NCBI GenBank assembly: GCA_963575745.1
Contig: CAUYUJ010020570.1
Span: 42,501-67,500, forward strand
Direction: 5' to 3'
DNA: 25,000 nt
From: Prorocentrum cordatum
Taxonomy: Eukaryota; Sar; Dinophyceae; Prorocentrales; Prorocentraceae
Part shown: one piece after another, positions 9,691 through 19,299 of the stretch
Position numbering within the stretch: position 1 is the stretch's first letter
Layout of the letters: each line of letters begins with the position of its first letter
Position numbers and translations under genes: made by a program
Notes under the pieces: generated by a model
The model's database searches: none
Told to the model about the DNA's origin: nothing
The model's input: the letters and a program-made list of their open reading frames with translations, nothing else

Positions 9691-12400
9691 CTATGACGCT
9701 GTCAATCCTCTTTATTGCGTCGCCACCTGTGTGTGAAAGGGTGATTGGCTCGGGGACCCAGGCAGCCAGTCCGGAGACGGGACCGAAGTCTGGGTCGATC
9801 GCTAGCTCCTGGCGCAGTCCGCTTTTGTTTGGCTCCTGGAACCGTACCCACAGCTTCGCCAGGCACCCGTACTCAGAAAGCTCACACAGTCTTGACCAGG
9901 AGGCGGTTGCGAACATCCTCCCGTCGCCGATGACCACGGCATTCCGCGTCGCCCTGGCGATGGCGACGTTCACTCTATTGGAGTAATCCATGAAGCCCCA
10001 ATCATGTCGCCCATTGGATCTGGTCGTTAAGAAGACGACAATGTCTGCTTATCCACCTTGGCTGGAGTCGATGGTGGAGAGGACGAGCCTGCCGCTTGCC
10101 AGGCGTTCGGCTGCGAATTGCCGTAGGCCAGGGAACTGAAGGGAGACGCCGGTGCCCCATGACCTCGGCTGATCAAACACGCCGGCATAATCGCTCTGGT
10201 CCACTGGACGCCTGGACTCGTCAGCCGCACCGCTGCTCTGTCCTTTGCACCCCTCGGTATTCCCCTTTCCCTTGCTTCGCCCCTTCGACTGCCGAAGGCC
10301 GCCACTGATGCTTCTGGAACTCTGGGGCCACCCGTTTTCCGGGATGGCACATTGGAGCTGGTAGCCAATGACCACTCAAACTGTGACGCCCTCCTTCACT
10401 GCTGGTATTAAGGCGCCGATGATGTCCACTGCCTAGGCAGCTTCCCAGAGGTTGGCATACCCTGCGTGTAGTTTGGAGGTAACCTCATGCGGCGGGTTAT
10501 CCACCAGGAGGAAGCGGTGTCGCTCCTCGGAGGGTTGCCTGCCAGGGTCCATGTTCTTCAATGCCATGCGCAGGTCGTCGACGTCAGCGTTAGCGGCACT
10601 GGCCAGCCTCGCTAGCTCATCCTCGTCCCAGTGTCGGATTGGACGCCAGGGGAGTCCAGGGACTAGTGGTCTCTGGGCGAGCGGATCGTCGAGCCGGGAC
10701 CTCATGGCACTGTTATAGAAGACCGAGTTGGGCCACGCCAGGATCTGAGGGTGCATGCGGTAGCACACGCTTAGCTGCAAGACCGCTGTCTCGTGGTCCC
10801 TCCGAGCGTGGTGGAGCCGGTCAAAGATGGACAGACACAGACCCCTGTCTGCAGCCATTCTGGAGATGACTGTTGGTGGGAGCTGCTTAGGGGCTCCGGC
10901 CAGAGGCAGGTGTCCTCCGGAGCGGATAACGCTGTCGAGCGACATCGTGGCCATGAGCTCATGCGCCTGCCCTGCTTCGTCGATGATGAGTTGGGCGACT
11001 GCAGCCGCGTTCTTCAGCGCCTCGGCTGACTCGTGCGTGGCGATTATAGCCTTGGCCTTCTTGAGAAGGTTGTTGCAGAAGGCGGGGAAGTCACTGGACG
11101 GCGCGCCACCCTCGTACGGGAAGTTCCCTGTGGCCTTCTGGTAGTGTCCCCCTGGTGTGAGCTCTGACAGCTCCCTCGCAAACTTATGATCTCTGGCCAG
11201 GCGGACGCACAGGACAGGGAACCCGGCCTCGGGGTCTAGCTTGTTCGCTTTGTGGGCGGCGAGGAGTGCCAGGGCGGGCTGGTCTGCTGCTGCGTTCGAA
11301 CCGACACCAAGAGCCACTGCCTGCCCAGAGGATAGCGAGCCTGCCCATGTGTCCATAGCTGGGACTGAGAAAATAGTTTTCCAAGTCCCCGGAGGGCCGT
11401 GTACAATCGTTACGTGATGACCAGTGGTGGCCAGTAGCGCCTTGGTAGCGTCGTCGTTGAGACCGTGCTGTGCTGCGCCTCTGCCCAGGGTCGCCTTGCA
11501 AGGCAGGTCTCGACCTCGCTGGAACACCTGGCCTGCGGCGACGTCCACCTCCTGGTCCGCGAAGGGGAGCGCGCCAAGGTGCGAGGTGGGCTGCGCTGGG
11601 GCTGCACTCGCCGTTTCAGGCGAGGGCAGGTCTGTGCATGGTACTATGGTCTCAAGGGTCGCTGTTGCTCGCGCTCTGAGCATGCGCCCGCAATTCGCCG
11701 CATTGGCTGCGTCGTTCGCGGTAGCAGTGTCTGCCCTGTCCGCAGTCCGGAAGGTGAGTAGGTACGTGATGGGGGGGCAAGGTGGTGCCGAAGAGGTCCT
11801 CGGGGTCTTGCTTCAGCTTGTAGATTTCGTTCAGCGCAGCCGATATCCTCCAGTACTGAAGCTCAGAGGGGGCCCGGTCCACTCTGTACCAGGGTTCACC
11901 GTCACTGTCTGGCCTGGGGATGTTGGGATCTGCGCGGAAGGGGCCGTACTTGCCCTGGTTGCACTCAACAATGCACTCGTGCGCTGGGTACTTGGTGCCG
12001 CGTGGGAGTCCGAGCGCATCGCAGTCCGCTGAAAGGACCGGAGCTCCGAGGTCAGGCGGCCACCACAGCTTCACCGAGGCGACCTTGCCCACTGCGGGGC
12101 CGGTGAGGGAGAGCAGGAGAACCCGAGCATCCTGCCCCGCATCCTGCCCCTTGAGCAGGATCTTGTAGATTGGGTTCCACTGCAAGAGGAGTAGCAGCTT
12201 TCCTGCCCCTGGATTGAGCGAGTTCCTCAGCCGAAATCGATCGAGATGCCCCCAGGCCGCGTCTTGGTCTACTAGGGTGACTGCCACATGGAGGGCGCAA
12301 CTGCGTCTTCTAAGAAGGTCCGTCCTGGCCTTGACGGAGCCATCCCATACTGTCTCTGTAGCGGCCATGCATTCCGTCCATGCTAGTGTTTCGAGCGAAC
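9668..12400 (-). pseudogene. UPF1-like superfamily 1 helicase (damaged)
   Basis: SF1 helicases of the UPF1-like group use ATP to unwind RNA or DNA 5'->3'. The motifs appear in order in one frame from about 11,777 to 9,668: a Q-motif-like GLNDDATKALLAT near 11455; Walker A read as GPPGTWKT at 11398-11375 (usual GPPGTGKT); motif II DEAGQA at 10981; motif III GAPKQLPPT at 10897 (usual GDPKQLPPT); YRMHP at 10762; motif V STIDSSQGG at 10078; motif VI RVNVAIARATRNAVVIGD at 9976. Three in-frame stops interrupt it (TAG 10433, TGA 10376, TAA 10049), the last just after motif V where Glu is usual. The N-terminal part, about 12,400-11,777, lies in another frame and joins across a C7 run at 11771-11777; it resembles the stalk/1B region that precedes Walker A in this family. 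About 80 residues lie between the GYQLQ segment and motif V, longer than usual. Family assignment is firm; activity of this copy is unlikely. Confidence 0.88.
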
Positions 12401-13653
12401 GGCCTCGCTGGCGAAGCTCGCATGGCCACTGCGGGGGGGGGATCACGGCGCCAGGGATGGCCCCCAAAGGAACCGTCGCGTGCACGCGGGCGCTGCCGCA
12501 GCAGCTGGGGATGGAGAAGAGGCGTTTGCTCTCGGTCGCCGCAGCCGTCGCGGCCGACTCGAGAACTATCCGCGATGCACCTGCTGCTGGGGCTGCGTCG
12601 TTGTCTGAGCGGGGTTGCCCCGCAAGCGCATCTGCCTGTTGCCATCCGGCGGGTCCCCGCGACGGTGGTCTGCCGGCGGCGCTGGAGCTGTCACTGAAAG
12701 CGCTGGGGATCCTCCATGGTGGGGGGTTGGCTGCCATGGCCAGGATGGTAGCGCCCAACCTCTCCAGAACTCCGCCGCCAGGGCCAAAGTTGTCAACCCT
12801 GCCCTGGGCCCAGGTCCCGCGCCGAGTGTGCTGGGGAGGTCGGGTATCCTGGGACAGGGCGGTGCCTGGTGCGCTGATGTAGTCGAAGGGGTCGTCCCTG
12901 GGTGGGGAACGCGGCAGGTGCCCATTCCAAGTCCTCTGGGAAGAATCAACCAGGGAGGGCAGCTTGCCCGTTGGTTTCTTTCCGGCACTGGTGGCTTCCA
13001 CCCAGGCCATTCGTGTCCGGGGATCTTGCACTTATGTACGGAGTCCCAGTCGGAGCCTCGCGTCATGGTCCCGAGGTTGCCCGGCGCGAAGAAGCGCCTG
13101 GGGTCTGGCCACCCATGGTCCCACTGTCTGCTGCCCTGCCAGAAGTGGTCTGGCCCCAGAAGGTGCCCCTTCCCTTCGCAACGTCGCTGGCAAAGCTCAC
13201 ACCACCAGCACCATTCCTGGTTGAAGAAGGCCCACCGAAGCCAGGGGCACTCTCGTGCCAAGAAGGGGACCTGACTGCCGCTTGCCAGGGGACCGTCCGG
13301 TCGGCACGCCTCGCAGGCGGGCCAGCGTGCCAGCGGCCCTTGATTGCTCTCGACCACGTTGCCAGGGTGCAGCTGAAGGCTGCGTAAAAACTATAGAACC
13401 AAGGTGCAGCTGACGGCTGCCTCGGGAACCTGAGTCGCTGGAGCGCGTTGACGAATCATCCGGCAGGGCGAGGGGGGGAGGAGGGGGAGGAGAGGGGGGA
13501 TTTCCCAACAGGAAGGCGGCCAGGGCGCAGCTGGAGGGGTCGCATAGGTCGACCTCCAATCCTTCCACGCGCGGGAAGTACGCAGGGGGGGCGATGTGGG
13601 AGTCGGCCCACGCTATGCGCGCGCGCACGGCTGCTCCCCCGCCGCTTTGCAAT
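12400..13653 (-). pseudogene. Cys/His/Trp finger region between RNase H and helicase
   Basis: Three frames must be joined: about 13,650-13,370, then 13,357 to about 13,010, then about 13,010 onward. The middle part has closely spaced metal-ligand candidates: CEAC near 13320, then CWWCELCQRRC near 13205 followed by GHLLGPDH, a pattern like a C2H2 U1-type finger (CxLC then spaced His pair). A KCKIPGHEWPG segment follows near 13030. The part before it is Pro- and Ser-rich with a poly-Pro tract. The part after it, 13,000-12,400, is Ala/Gly/Pro-rich and probably a flexible linker leading into the helicase N-terminal region. Nucleic-acid binding is plausible but inferred. I do not recognise a named family. 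Confidence 0.5.
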
Positions 13654-14460
13654 TTATCGGCCCAAAATACCCAGCGCGGCGAGACTGTCCGCGGCCTTGC
13701 TAAGGCGGCGCCGGACAGCCTGCCAGGAGAGAACCCACCCTCTGTCCTCCGCATGGCTAAGGGTACTCTCCATTTGCTGCGCCAGATGTAGCCTCCTGTG
13801 CCTGGCCGTGCCTGCCCCGTACCTACTGGCTGCCAGGTTGTCCCCGACGATTCTGGCAGTCCGCAGGGGCCCGTCTAGGTGGGGCAGGAGAGCGAGGCTG
13901 GCTCGGCAACCCGCCACCTCGGCCATCTGCGCGCTGCTGCTGCCAGGGAGCGCAACGATCGATACTGCAATTATTATGGGCGCGCCCGTCGCGCGGTCAT
14001 GTTGCCACAGGATAGCGCCAGCTCCTGAGACCTTAGTATGATCGCCAATCCTCCTCGCCCCACCATCAGAGGTGACTTCGTAAGGCCATTGCGCACTATC
14101 GGAGTCTGGAAACGGGCCGCTCTGGACGGTAATTTCGTCGCCGGGCGCTAGGCCAGTATTTGCGCAAAGTGTCGTGGTGTGTGCGTTGCATTCACGGCAG
14201 AAAATGGAGGTCCAGTTGGCTGCGGGGGTGCTGTCTGTCCTGGGGCAGGGGAACCATCCGCGTCCAGGCAACATCCATCCCGCGCGCAGCTGGCTAGCCT
14301 GGATCACGGCCAGTCGGGCGCCTTCTCTGATGTGGCAGGTAGCTACTGGAAGCCTGCGTGCTTCCCCGCCCGCGCGGCAAGCATGCCGAGTCACGCGTGG
14401 TCTGGCGGCCCCACATATGATCTTGTCCCGGAGACGGAGGGGAGGCCAGACGCGGCAGAC
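13654..14460 (-). pseudogene. RNase H domain of the LINE polyprotein
   Basis: RNase H removes the RNA strand of an RNA-DNA hybrid during reverse transcription. The minus-strand frame from 14,574 to the stop at 13,654 contains the expected catalytic order: Asp in TSDGGARR (about 14,067), Glu in AEVAGCRASLALL (13,920), Asp in IVGDNLAASRYG (13,842) and Asp in LSKAADSLAAL (13,689). The spacing and the glycine-rich first strand fit RNase HI, and all four acidic positions are kept. Ahead of it a CRECNAHTTTLC segment near 14,195 may be a small zinc knuckle. It lies after the CCHC finger of the reverse transcriptase, the usual LINE order. The coding reading enters this frame from another near 14,450. 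This is one of the better preserved modules. Confidence 0.82.
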
Positions 14461-15550
14461 GTCCTGTACAGGAGGTCCACACCGCGGTCTCGTCCGGCGC
14501 CGGGGGCCTCGGCGCGTCGTCAGCCTCGGCATCGTTGTCATCGCTGTCTCCCTGTTGGTCGGTGTCGGGAACAACTATACCCTGTAGGATGAGTCGCGCC
14601 GCGTCGGTGGCTCCCAGAGGTGCGCAGTCGAGATTGACACAGCACCTGAAAGAAATGTGATGCAGAATCTTGGTCAGGAGGGACTGATGGCCCCCGCTGG
14701 TGGTGATAGCGGCGGCCAGGTTTTCGGGATGCTCTGGGGCTGTCGCGGTGTCCCACGCCAATGCGGCGGCCGGGCACCAGTGCCACACATGTTCAGTCGA
14801 GGCCTCCCCCAGGCCGCAAAGGGGGCATTGGCCGTTGGGGCCTTGCCTGGAGGGACCTCGCACAGCGTTGAGTTGTTGCCCGTAGGCCTCCGCCCTGCCC
14901 CGCAGGGCAGCAGGTAGATCGAGGGGATCCAGGAGGTGCCAGAGGGCTGGGCCCAGGCATCTTGGGCACCATGCTTCGCCTTCGTCGTCCTGCCCGGCTG
15001 TGAGCCAGACGCGTTTGGCGGGAGCGCCGCAGAGGCATTGGCGCAGCACCCGTCGGCCGCGCCGCGCCGCCTGACCAACCCGGTTAGGCCGTTGCTGAGA
15101 AGACGAAGGACATGGTGCGCCTCAGTGAATGACTGGCAGTGGCGGAACAGGGCCCACTCAGCTCCGTCAGAGGGGCGCCATCTCCATCTCCTCCCTTGGC
15201 TGGTCTCCCCGAACCATTTGTTGGCGAAGTGCCCGTGCAGTTGCGCCCATGCGGCGGCGTAGACCACCCTCCCGAAGTACTTACCGCGCACTAGCGCCGG
15301 CTTTTCCTGTGAGCGGATGAGCATCCGCGCGGCCTTGCGCTCCGTGGTGACCTTGGACCCAGGCCTAGTGGCCTCTGCCTGTGCTGATGCATTAGCAGCC
15401 CACCTGATGAGCATATTCCAGCGGATCCTGGCACGCTTCTTTCTGGGCGGCCCCGGGGCCCCAGAAGCCCCCCATGGCGCGCGCTCTGCCCGCGACTGCC
15501 CGCGCGGCGGCCACTGGGCACCGTGGCGCGCCGGGGACTTGACAACGGAT
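14460..15550 (-). pseudogene. Post-RT region with CCHC-type zinc finger
   Basis: Two frames carry this stretch, about 15,550-15,060 and 15,049 to about 14,460. The first is basic and helical (KYFGRVVYAAAWAQLHGHF, WALFRHCQSFTEAHHVLRLL). The second contains CLC and CPRC pairs near 15,035 and 14,965, then the classic LINE C-terminal finger CPLCGLGEASTEHVWHWC at 14,827-14,774 (C-x2-C-x7-H-x4-C). In LINEs this finger sits after the RT and binds nucleic acid during target-primed reverse transcription. A highly acidic stretch (DSDDNDAEADD) follows near 14,545. The frame changes near 15,550 and 15,060 break the reading. Confidence 0.75.
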
Positions 15551-17929
15551 GCCCACGCCTGTGAGGATGCAGTCGGGCATCCAGGATGCCGAGGCCAGTC
15601 CAGAGGCGACCCTGAACTGGGCACGCAGAGCGCGCTCTTGCACCACATCCGGGGCAGCGTAGCGTGCAGCGTATGGGGCCAGGGAGACGAGATAGGAGTT
15701 CCAGGCGGCGGCGGTTCTAGCGGGGGACATCCTAGCTAGATGGAGGGCCACGGCACGGTCTCTCATCTTGGGGATAAGCCTCCCCCACGTTCCCGCGATG
15801 AGGGCGTCGGCTTGCGCCTTGGAGAGTTGACCCGCGGGTGGGACTCGTTCTCCCTCAGCTGCTCGGGAGACCACCACTGCTCCGAGGTAGGGCCACTGGT
15901 CTCAGACCGAGGATCCCCCGAAAGGATTGCAGTCCATGAGCGTGCGCCACCATTTGCGCCGGCAGGCGGGGGCCAGGGCGGTCTTGAAAGTGCAGATGCA
16001 GGAGCGCCCTAGCGGCCGGCATGCATCGAGGACTTGCTGCTCGACGGTCCCGTTGAGAAGCGTCAGGATGAGCTCGCTGGGGAGCCCAGCGATTATGACG
16101 TCTTCCCCGTCGCTTCCGAAGTCAACTGGAGCGTCGGCGAGCGCCGCTCTGAGCGCGGCAGAATCCGTAGCGCGGACGACCCGGCAACGGTGCGCCTCTA
16201 CCACGAGGCCAGCCGCGCGCGCCGCCCGAGGGAGTGCGATGGCTGCGCGTAGCGCCTGCTTTGTCGAGCTGAGCAAGGCAGCCAGATCGCCCACATGTGC
16301 GGGGTCGTCGTCGGCTACTATTTCGGCCAGGGCAGAAATTAGTGGATCGTACCCCATGCACCACAAAAGTGAAGAGGCGGCGCCGCCCATTCCGATGGAT
16401 CGGAGGAGGCGCCGCGCCGGCCCCTTGCACTTACCTTTGCAGGTCTGTATTGTTCGCTCTCCAATGAGAGAATCCAAGGCGTGGAGTAGCCATGCTGGTA
16501 GCTTCCACCTCTTGAGCACGCCCCCCAACCACTGCACAACGATCCTCTCGAAGACCTTGTTCTGGTCGCAAAAAATTACCGCGGTGCCAGGTGCGCCCCC
16601 TGCGCGCACGGCCGCCCTATCGATGCACTGTTCGACCGCAGCTGCGTGTCTGCCAAGTAGGAGCCTGCCAGGCAGGGCCTGGTCCTTCTACGGGCCGCGC
16701 CTCCTTCCCTAGGTGTGCGGTGACTCTCGTGATTTTGGGTCCGGACTGTCCGCCTTTCTTGGCGGCCTGGTTGGGGCTGAGAAGGGGCCCCACGACTAGT
16801 CCGATGAGGTCTGCGAGGGTGGCGCCATGGAGCCTCCTGAAGCACGGGGGCAGTTGCAGTGGTATCATGTCATTGGGCGCCTCGGCCGCCGCCTTTTTCC
16901 CAATCCACACTAATAGGTCAACGGATGGGCCCACGACAGCTTCGATGAGAGCGGGGTTCAGCTCTGCAGCGTACCAGGCCTGGGCCAGCAGGCAGGCGAC
17001 GAAGCTGGCTCCAGGGCGGTAGGCCTCACATGGCTCACTATCGATGCCAGGGGCGCTACCGCTGGGAGCGAGAACCAGGGAGGCAATCGTGCCCCAGCGA
17101 GGTTGGGGCCTGTCTTGGATGCCGATGCCAGGGCGGTGCTGGAAGCAACGGTCAAGCAGGCGCGTCGCCGCCCCAGGGAGGGGGGGCGCTGTGTGCCATA
17201 TCTCGCTACGGCTTTCCCATAGGACTTGATCTACCTCTTCTGGCCGCTCTCGCCAGCGACCGGATGCGCCCCGCACCCCAAGAACGGAATGGATTTTTTG
17301 ATATATGTCTCTGCCCGCCCTGTAGTGCGCTGCAAGGGGGGCCCGTTTGGCGCCGGGCCCTCTTTGGGCAGGCGTCAGCCTGGAGGCTCTTCGTCGCGCC
17401 GCCTCTGCATCCCACCTCCCGAGCCACCCAGCGGCTTCCGATGGGGCCAAGTCCTGCCCGTCCCACCCGTAGTCGCGCAGCCATGCTGCGAGGGTACCAA
17501 CAGGTCGAGTGGGTCCATTTCTCCTACTGGCTGTCGCCAGGAGGAGCCCAGGGGATTTGTGCGCTTTGTTCCTTCTCAATTTCCTCCACCAATCTTGGAG
17601 TGCGGCGGAGAGCGCGTTTCTGCCGAAGCGCATCAGGGCAGAAATCATTGGTGGCATGAGGTCGTCAGTGCCGTCAATGTGCTCTGGCTGGTTGAGCGGC
17701 GGTCGCGCGGCCTCTGCCTCGATCTCGCCGTCCTCGTTGTCAGCGCGCATGTCCGGGAAGCCGCCTGGCGTTGCAGGTCTGACCCAGTCAACTGGCTGAA
17801 GGAGCCCTGTCAGGTCGACGCAAGGGACGCCGAGGGTGAGCTCCAGATACGAGAAGACCTGTCTGAGGCTGGCGTGCGCGGCTGTCGCCAGCCTGCGTGG
17901 CGCGGTCTCTGCGTGCCCTACGCGCTCCG
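15535..17929 (-). pseudogene. LINE reverse transcriptase (catalytic box altered)
   Basis: An N-terminal linker of about 290 residues (17,929-17,060) precedes the fingers motif SAPGIDSEPCEAYRPGASF near 17,042. KKAAAEAPNDMIPLQLP...FRRLHGA follows near 16,860 and matches the usual RPLxLP...RR segment. The frame then changes near 16,690. Motif A is AVIFCDQNKVFERI with catalytic Asp at about 16,567. Motif B is SIGMGGAASSLLWCMGYDPL near 16,400. Motif C, normally YVDDLAAL, reads HVGDLAAL at 16,297-16,274; its first Asp codon is GGC instead of GAC. A TGA at 15,902-15,904 interrupts the thumb, and the same frame continues with DQWPYLGAVVVSR to about 15,550. Family assignment is firm. The altered motif C, the stop and the frame change make this copy inactive as written. 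Confidence 0.9.
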
Positions 17930-18611
17930 TCGGGCTGCAAGTAGAAGACGGCGTGGTCGGACAGCGTGGGCTTCCAAGCCTTGCGCACTGAGCAGGCGTA
18001 GAGCTGGTGTACTGGGCAGGCCAACATGTCAATTTGGGACTCATTGTCCTTGTCCACTCTGGTGGGACCGTCCGCGTGCACCACCACGGTGCCTGTAGCA
18101 CTGAGGACGTCTCGTAAAGCTGCCATAGTCTCTACTTCTCCCTCTCGGGGTTCGTCGAGCTGTAGGTTAACGTCTCCACCCAAGTATGCGTCGAGGTTAT
18201 CCCAACGCTCGCCGGCACCGGCTATTTCTGCGATCGTCTCCTCCTTCCGCGTTGGGGGAAGGTTGACGGACACAACGCGGAATTTGTGGTCGCCGTGTTG
18301 CGCTGTAGCTGAGATTGCATTGCCAGGGACGATTTCTTCCTGGTCGAGGAGATTGATACCGTGCGGGAGCAGACTGCTGACTCCACCGGCCAGCCCGCCT
18401 GCTGGCCCATGGTAGCCGGGGGAGGAGACGAGCGTGCGAGCAGAGAACACATCGTCTTCCATACCTCTGCCTCGTGCTCAGACCAATGCGTCTCTTGTAT
18501 CAGACCAATGCGATGGTTCAGGTTCATCTGAGACAAAGCCGCGCGCTTGATATGATGATTGGCGGCTGTGGTGCTCCGAAGGTACCTGACGTTCCAGCTG
18601 GCGAGTTTCGG
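17930..18611 (-). pseudogene. APE-type endonuclease domain of the LINE
   Basis: This endonuclease nicks target DNA to prime reverse transcription. KLASWNVRYLRS at about 18,611 gives the N-terminal Asn motif, and LIQETHW the catalytic Glu at 18,494. After a +/-1 frame change between 18,441 and 18,462, the reading gives VSVNLPP near 18,268, GGDVNLQ (Asp at 18,174), SQIDML (Asp at 18,030) and LSDHAVF (catalytic Asp-His at 17,958). All signature residues of the exonuclease/endonuclease/phosphatase fold are kept. A second frame change near 17,925 leads into the RT linker. Upstream, the reading continues without a gap into the methyltransferase side. Confidence 0.87.
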
Positions 18612-19299
18612 CAGATTGTCAGCTGGAACCGCCTCTCGGGCACGTACGAGGTCGTCAACGGTCAGGTCTCCGCAGAGGGTCTGCCAGGTTGGCTGGTTCC
18701 ATGGACCGCTGTGCAGCGCGCTCCATAGACCGCGAGGGCCACGGAACCTGAACCGCGTGCTCACTTCCAGGGTGGTGTTGAGAGAGCGGCAAGCCAGCTG
18801 CCAGGCAATGGTGCGAGGTCCCGGCACCAGTTGGTGCCTGGGGGGGGGCCCAGCGCATGATGCAACGTTCTGGGGCCCTCGTCAGAGTCGAGGGGGCCGG
18901 CGGACCCAGGTGGAAGCCACCCACCTCCTGCAGCCGGTTCGCGACGTCGCCCGGGAAGGGCTGCTCCCGTAGATGGGCCCACAGGCACTGCATCCCAGCG
19001 AAGGTCGTCGCCGACACCCAGGCCTGGACTATTCGGTCCCTGGATGGGGCCGACGCGCCAATTTTCTGTCCGTAGTTCCCTCCGCTCCAGGCGCGCAGGG
19101 CGGTGACTATTCTTCGCTGAAGGCAACGCGGGTCGAAATGGACATCCACCGCGTCGCACGGCTGCCTGCCCTGGATGCCAAGAGATCGATAGTAGCTGGC
19201 AAGCCCAACTGCTCTCGCCCTTTCCTCGGCAGTGGGAGGTCTCGGTCCGTGCGCTCTCCCCTCGCCGATTAGCCACCTCCCCCAGGCTTTGACCTTGGC
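18612..19299 (-). pseudogene. Linker between methyltransferase and endonuclease
   Basis: Directly after the TAG at 19,300-19,302 the same frame goes on with AKVKAWGRWLIGEGR and later PCDAVDVHFDPRCLQRRIV and DRIVQAWVSATTFAGM down to about 18,850. A C9 run (18,840-18,848) then shifts the reading to the frame that continues with VPGPRTIAWQLACRSL and TLCGDLTVDDLV straight into the endonuclease start. The composition is ordered and helical, and the continuity ties the methyltransferase and the LINE core into one translated unit. No domain name can be given. Confidence 0.6.

Noticed and set aside
9668-12400. Helitron (Rep-helicase) interpretation
   Set aside because: The helicase motifs are UPF1-like (DEAGQ, YRMHP), not Pif1-like, and there is no HUH Rep motif; an APE endonuclease and RT are present instead.
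12214-13387. Plus-strand open frames of 161-222 codons
   Set aside because: They lie antisense to the finger and helicase N-terminal regions, with no motif of their own.
13654-18611. LTR retrotransposon
   Set aside because: No LTR, protease, integrase or gag knuckle is seen; the endonuclease is APE-type and precedes the RT, as in LINEs.
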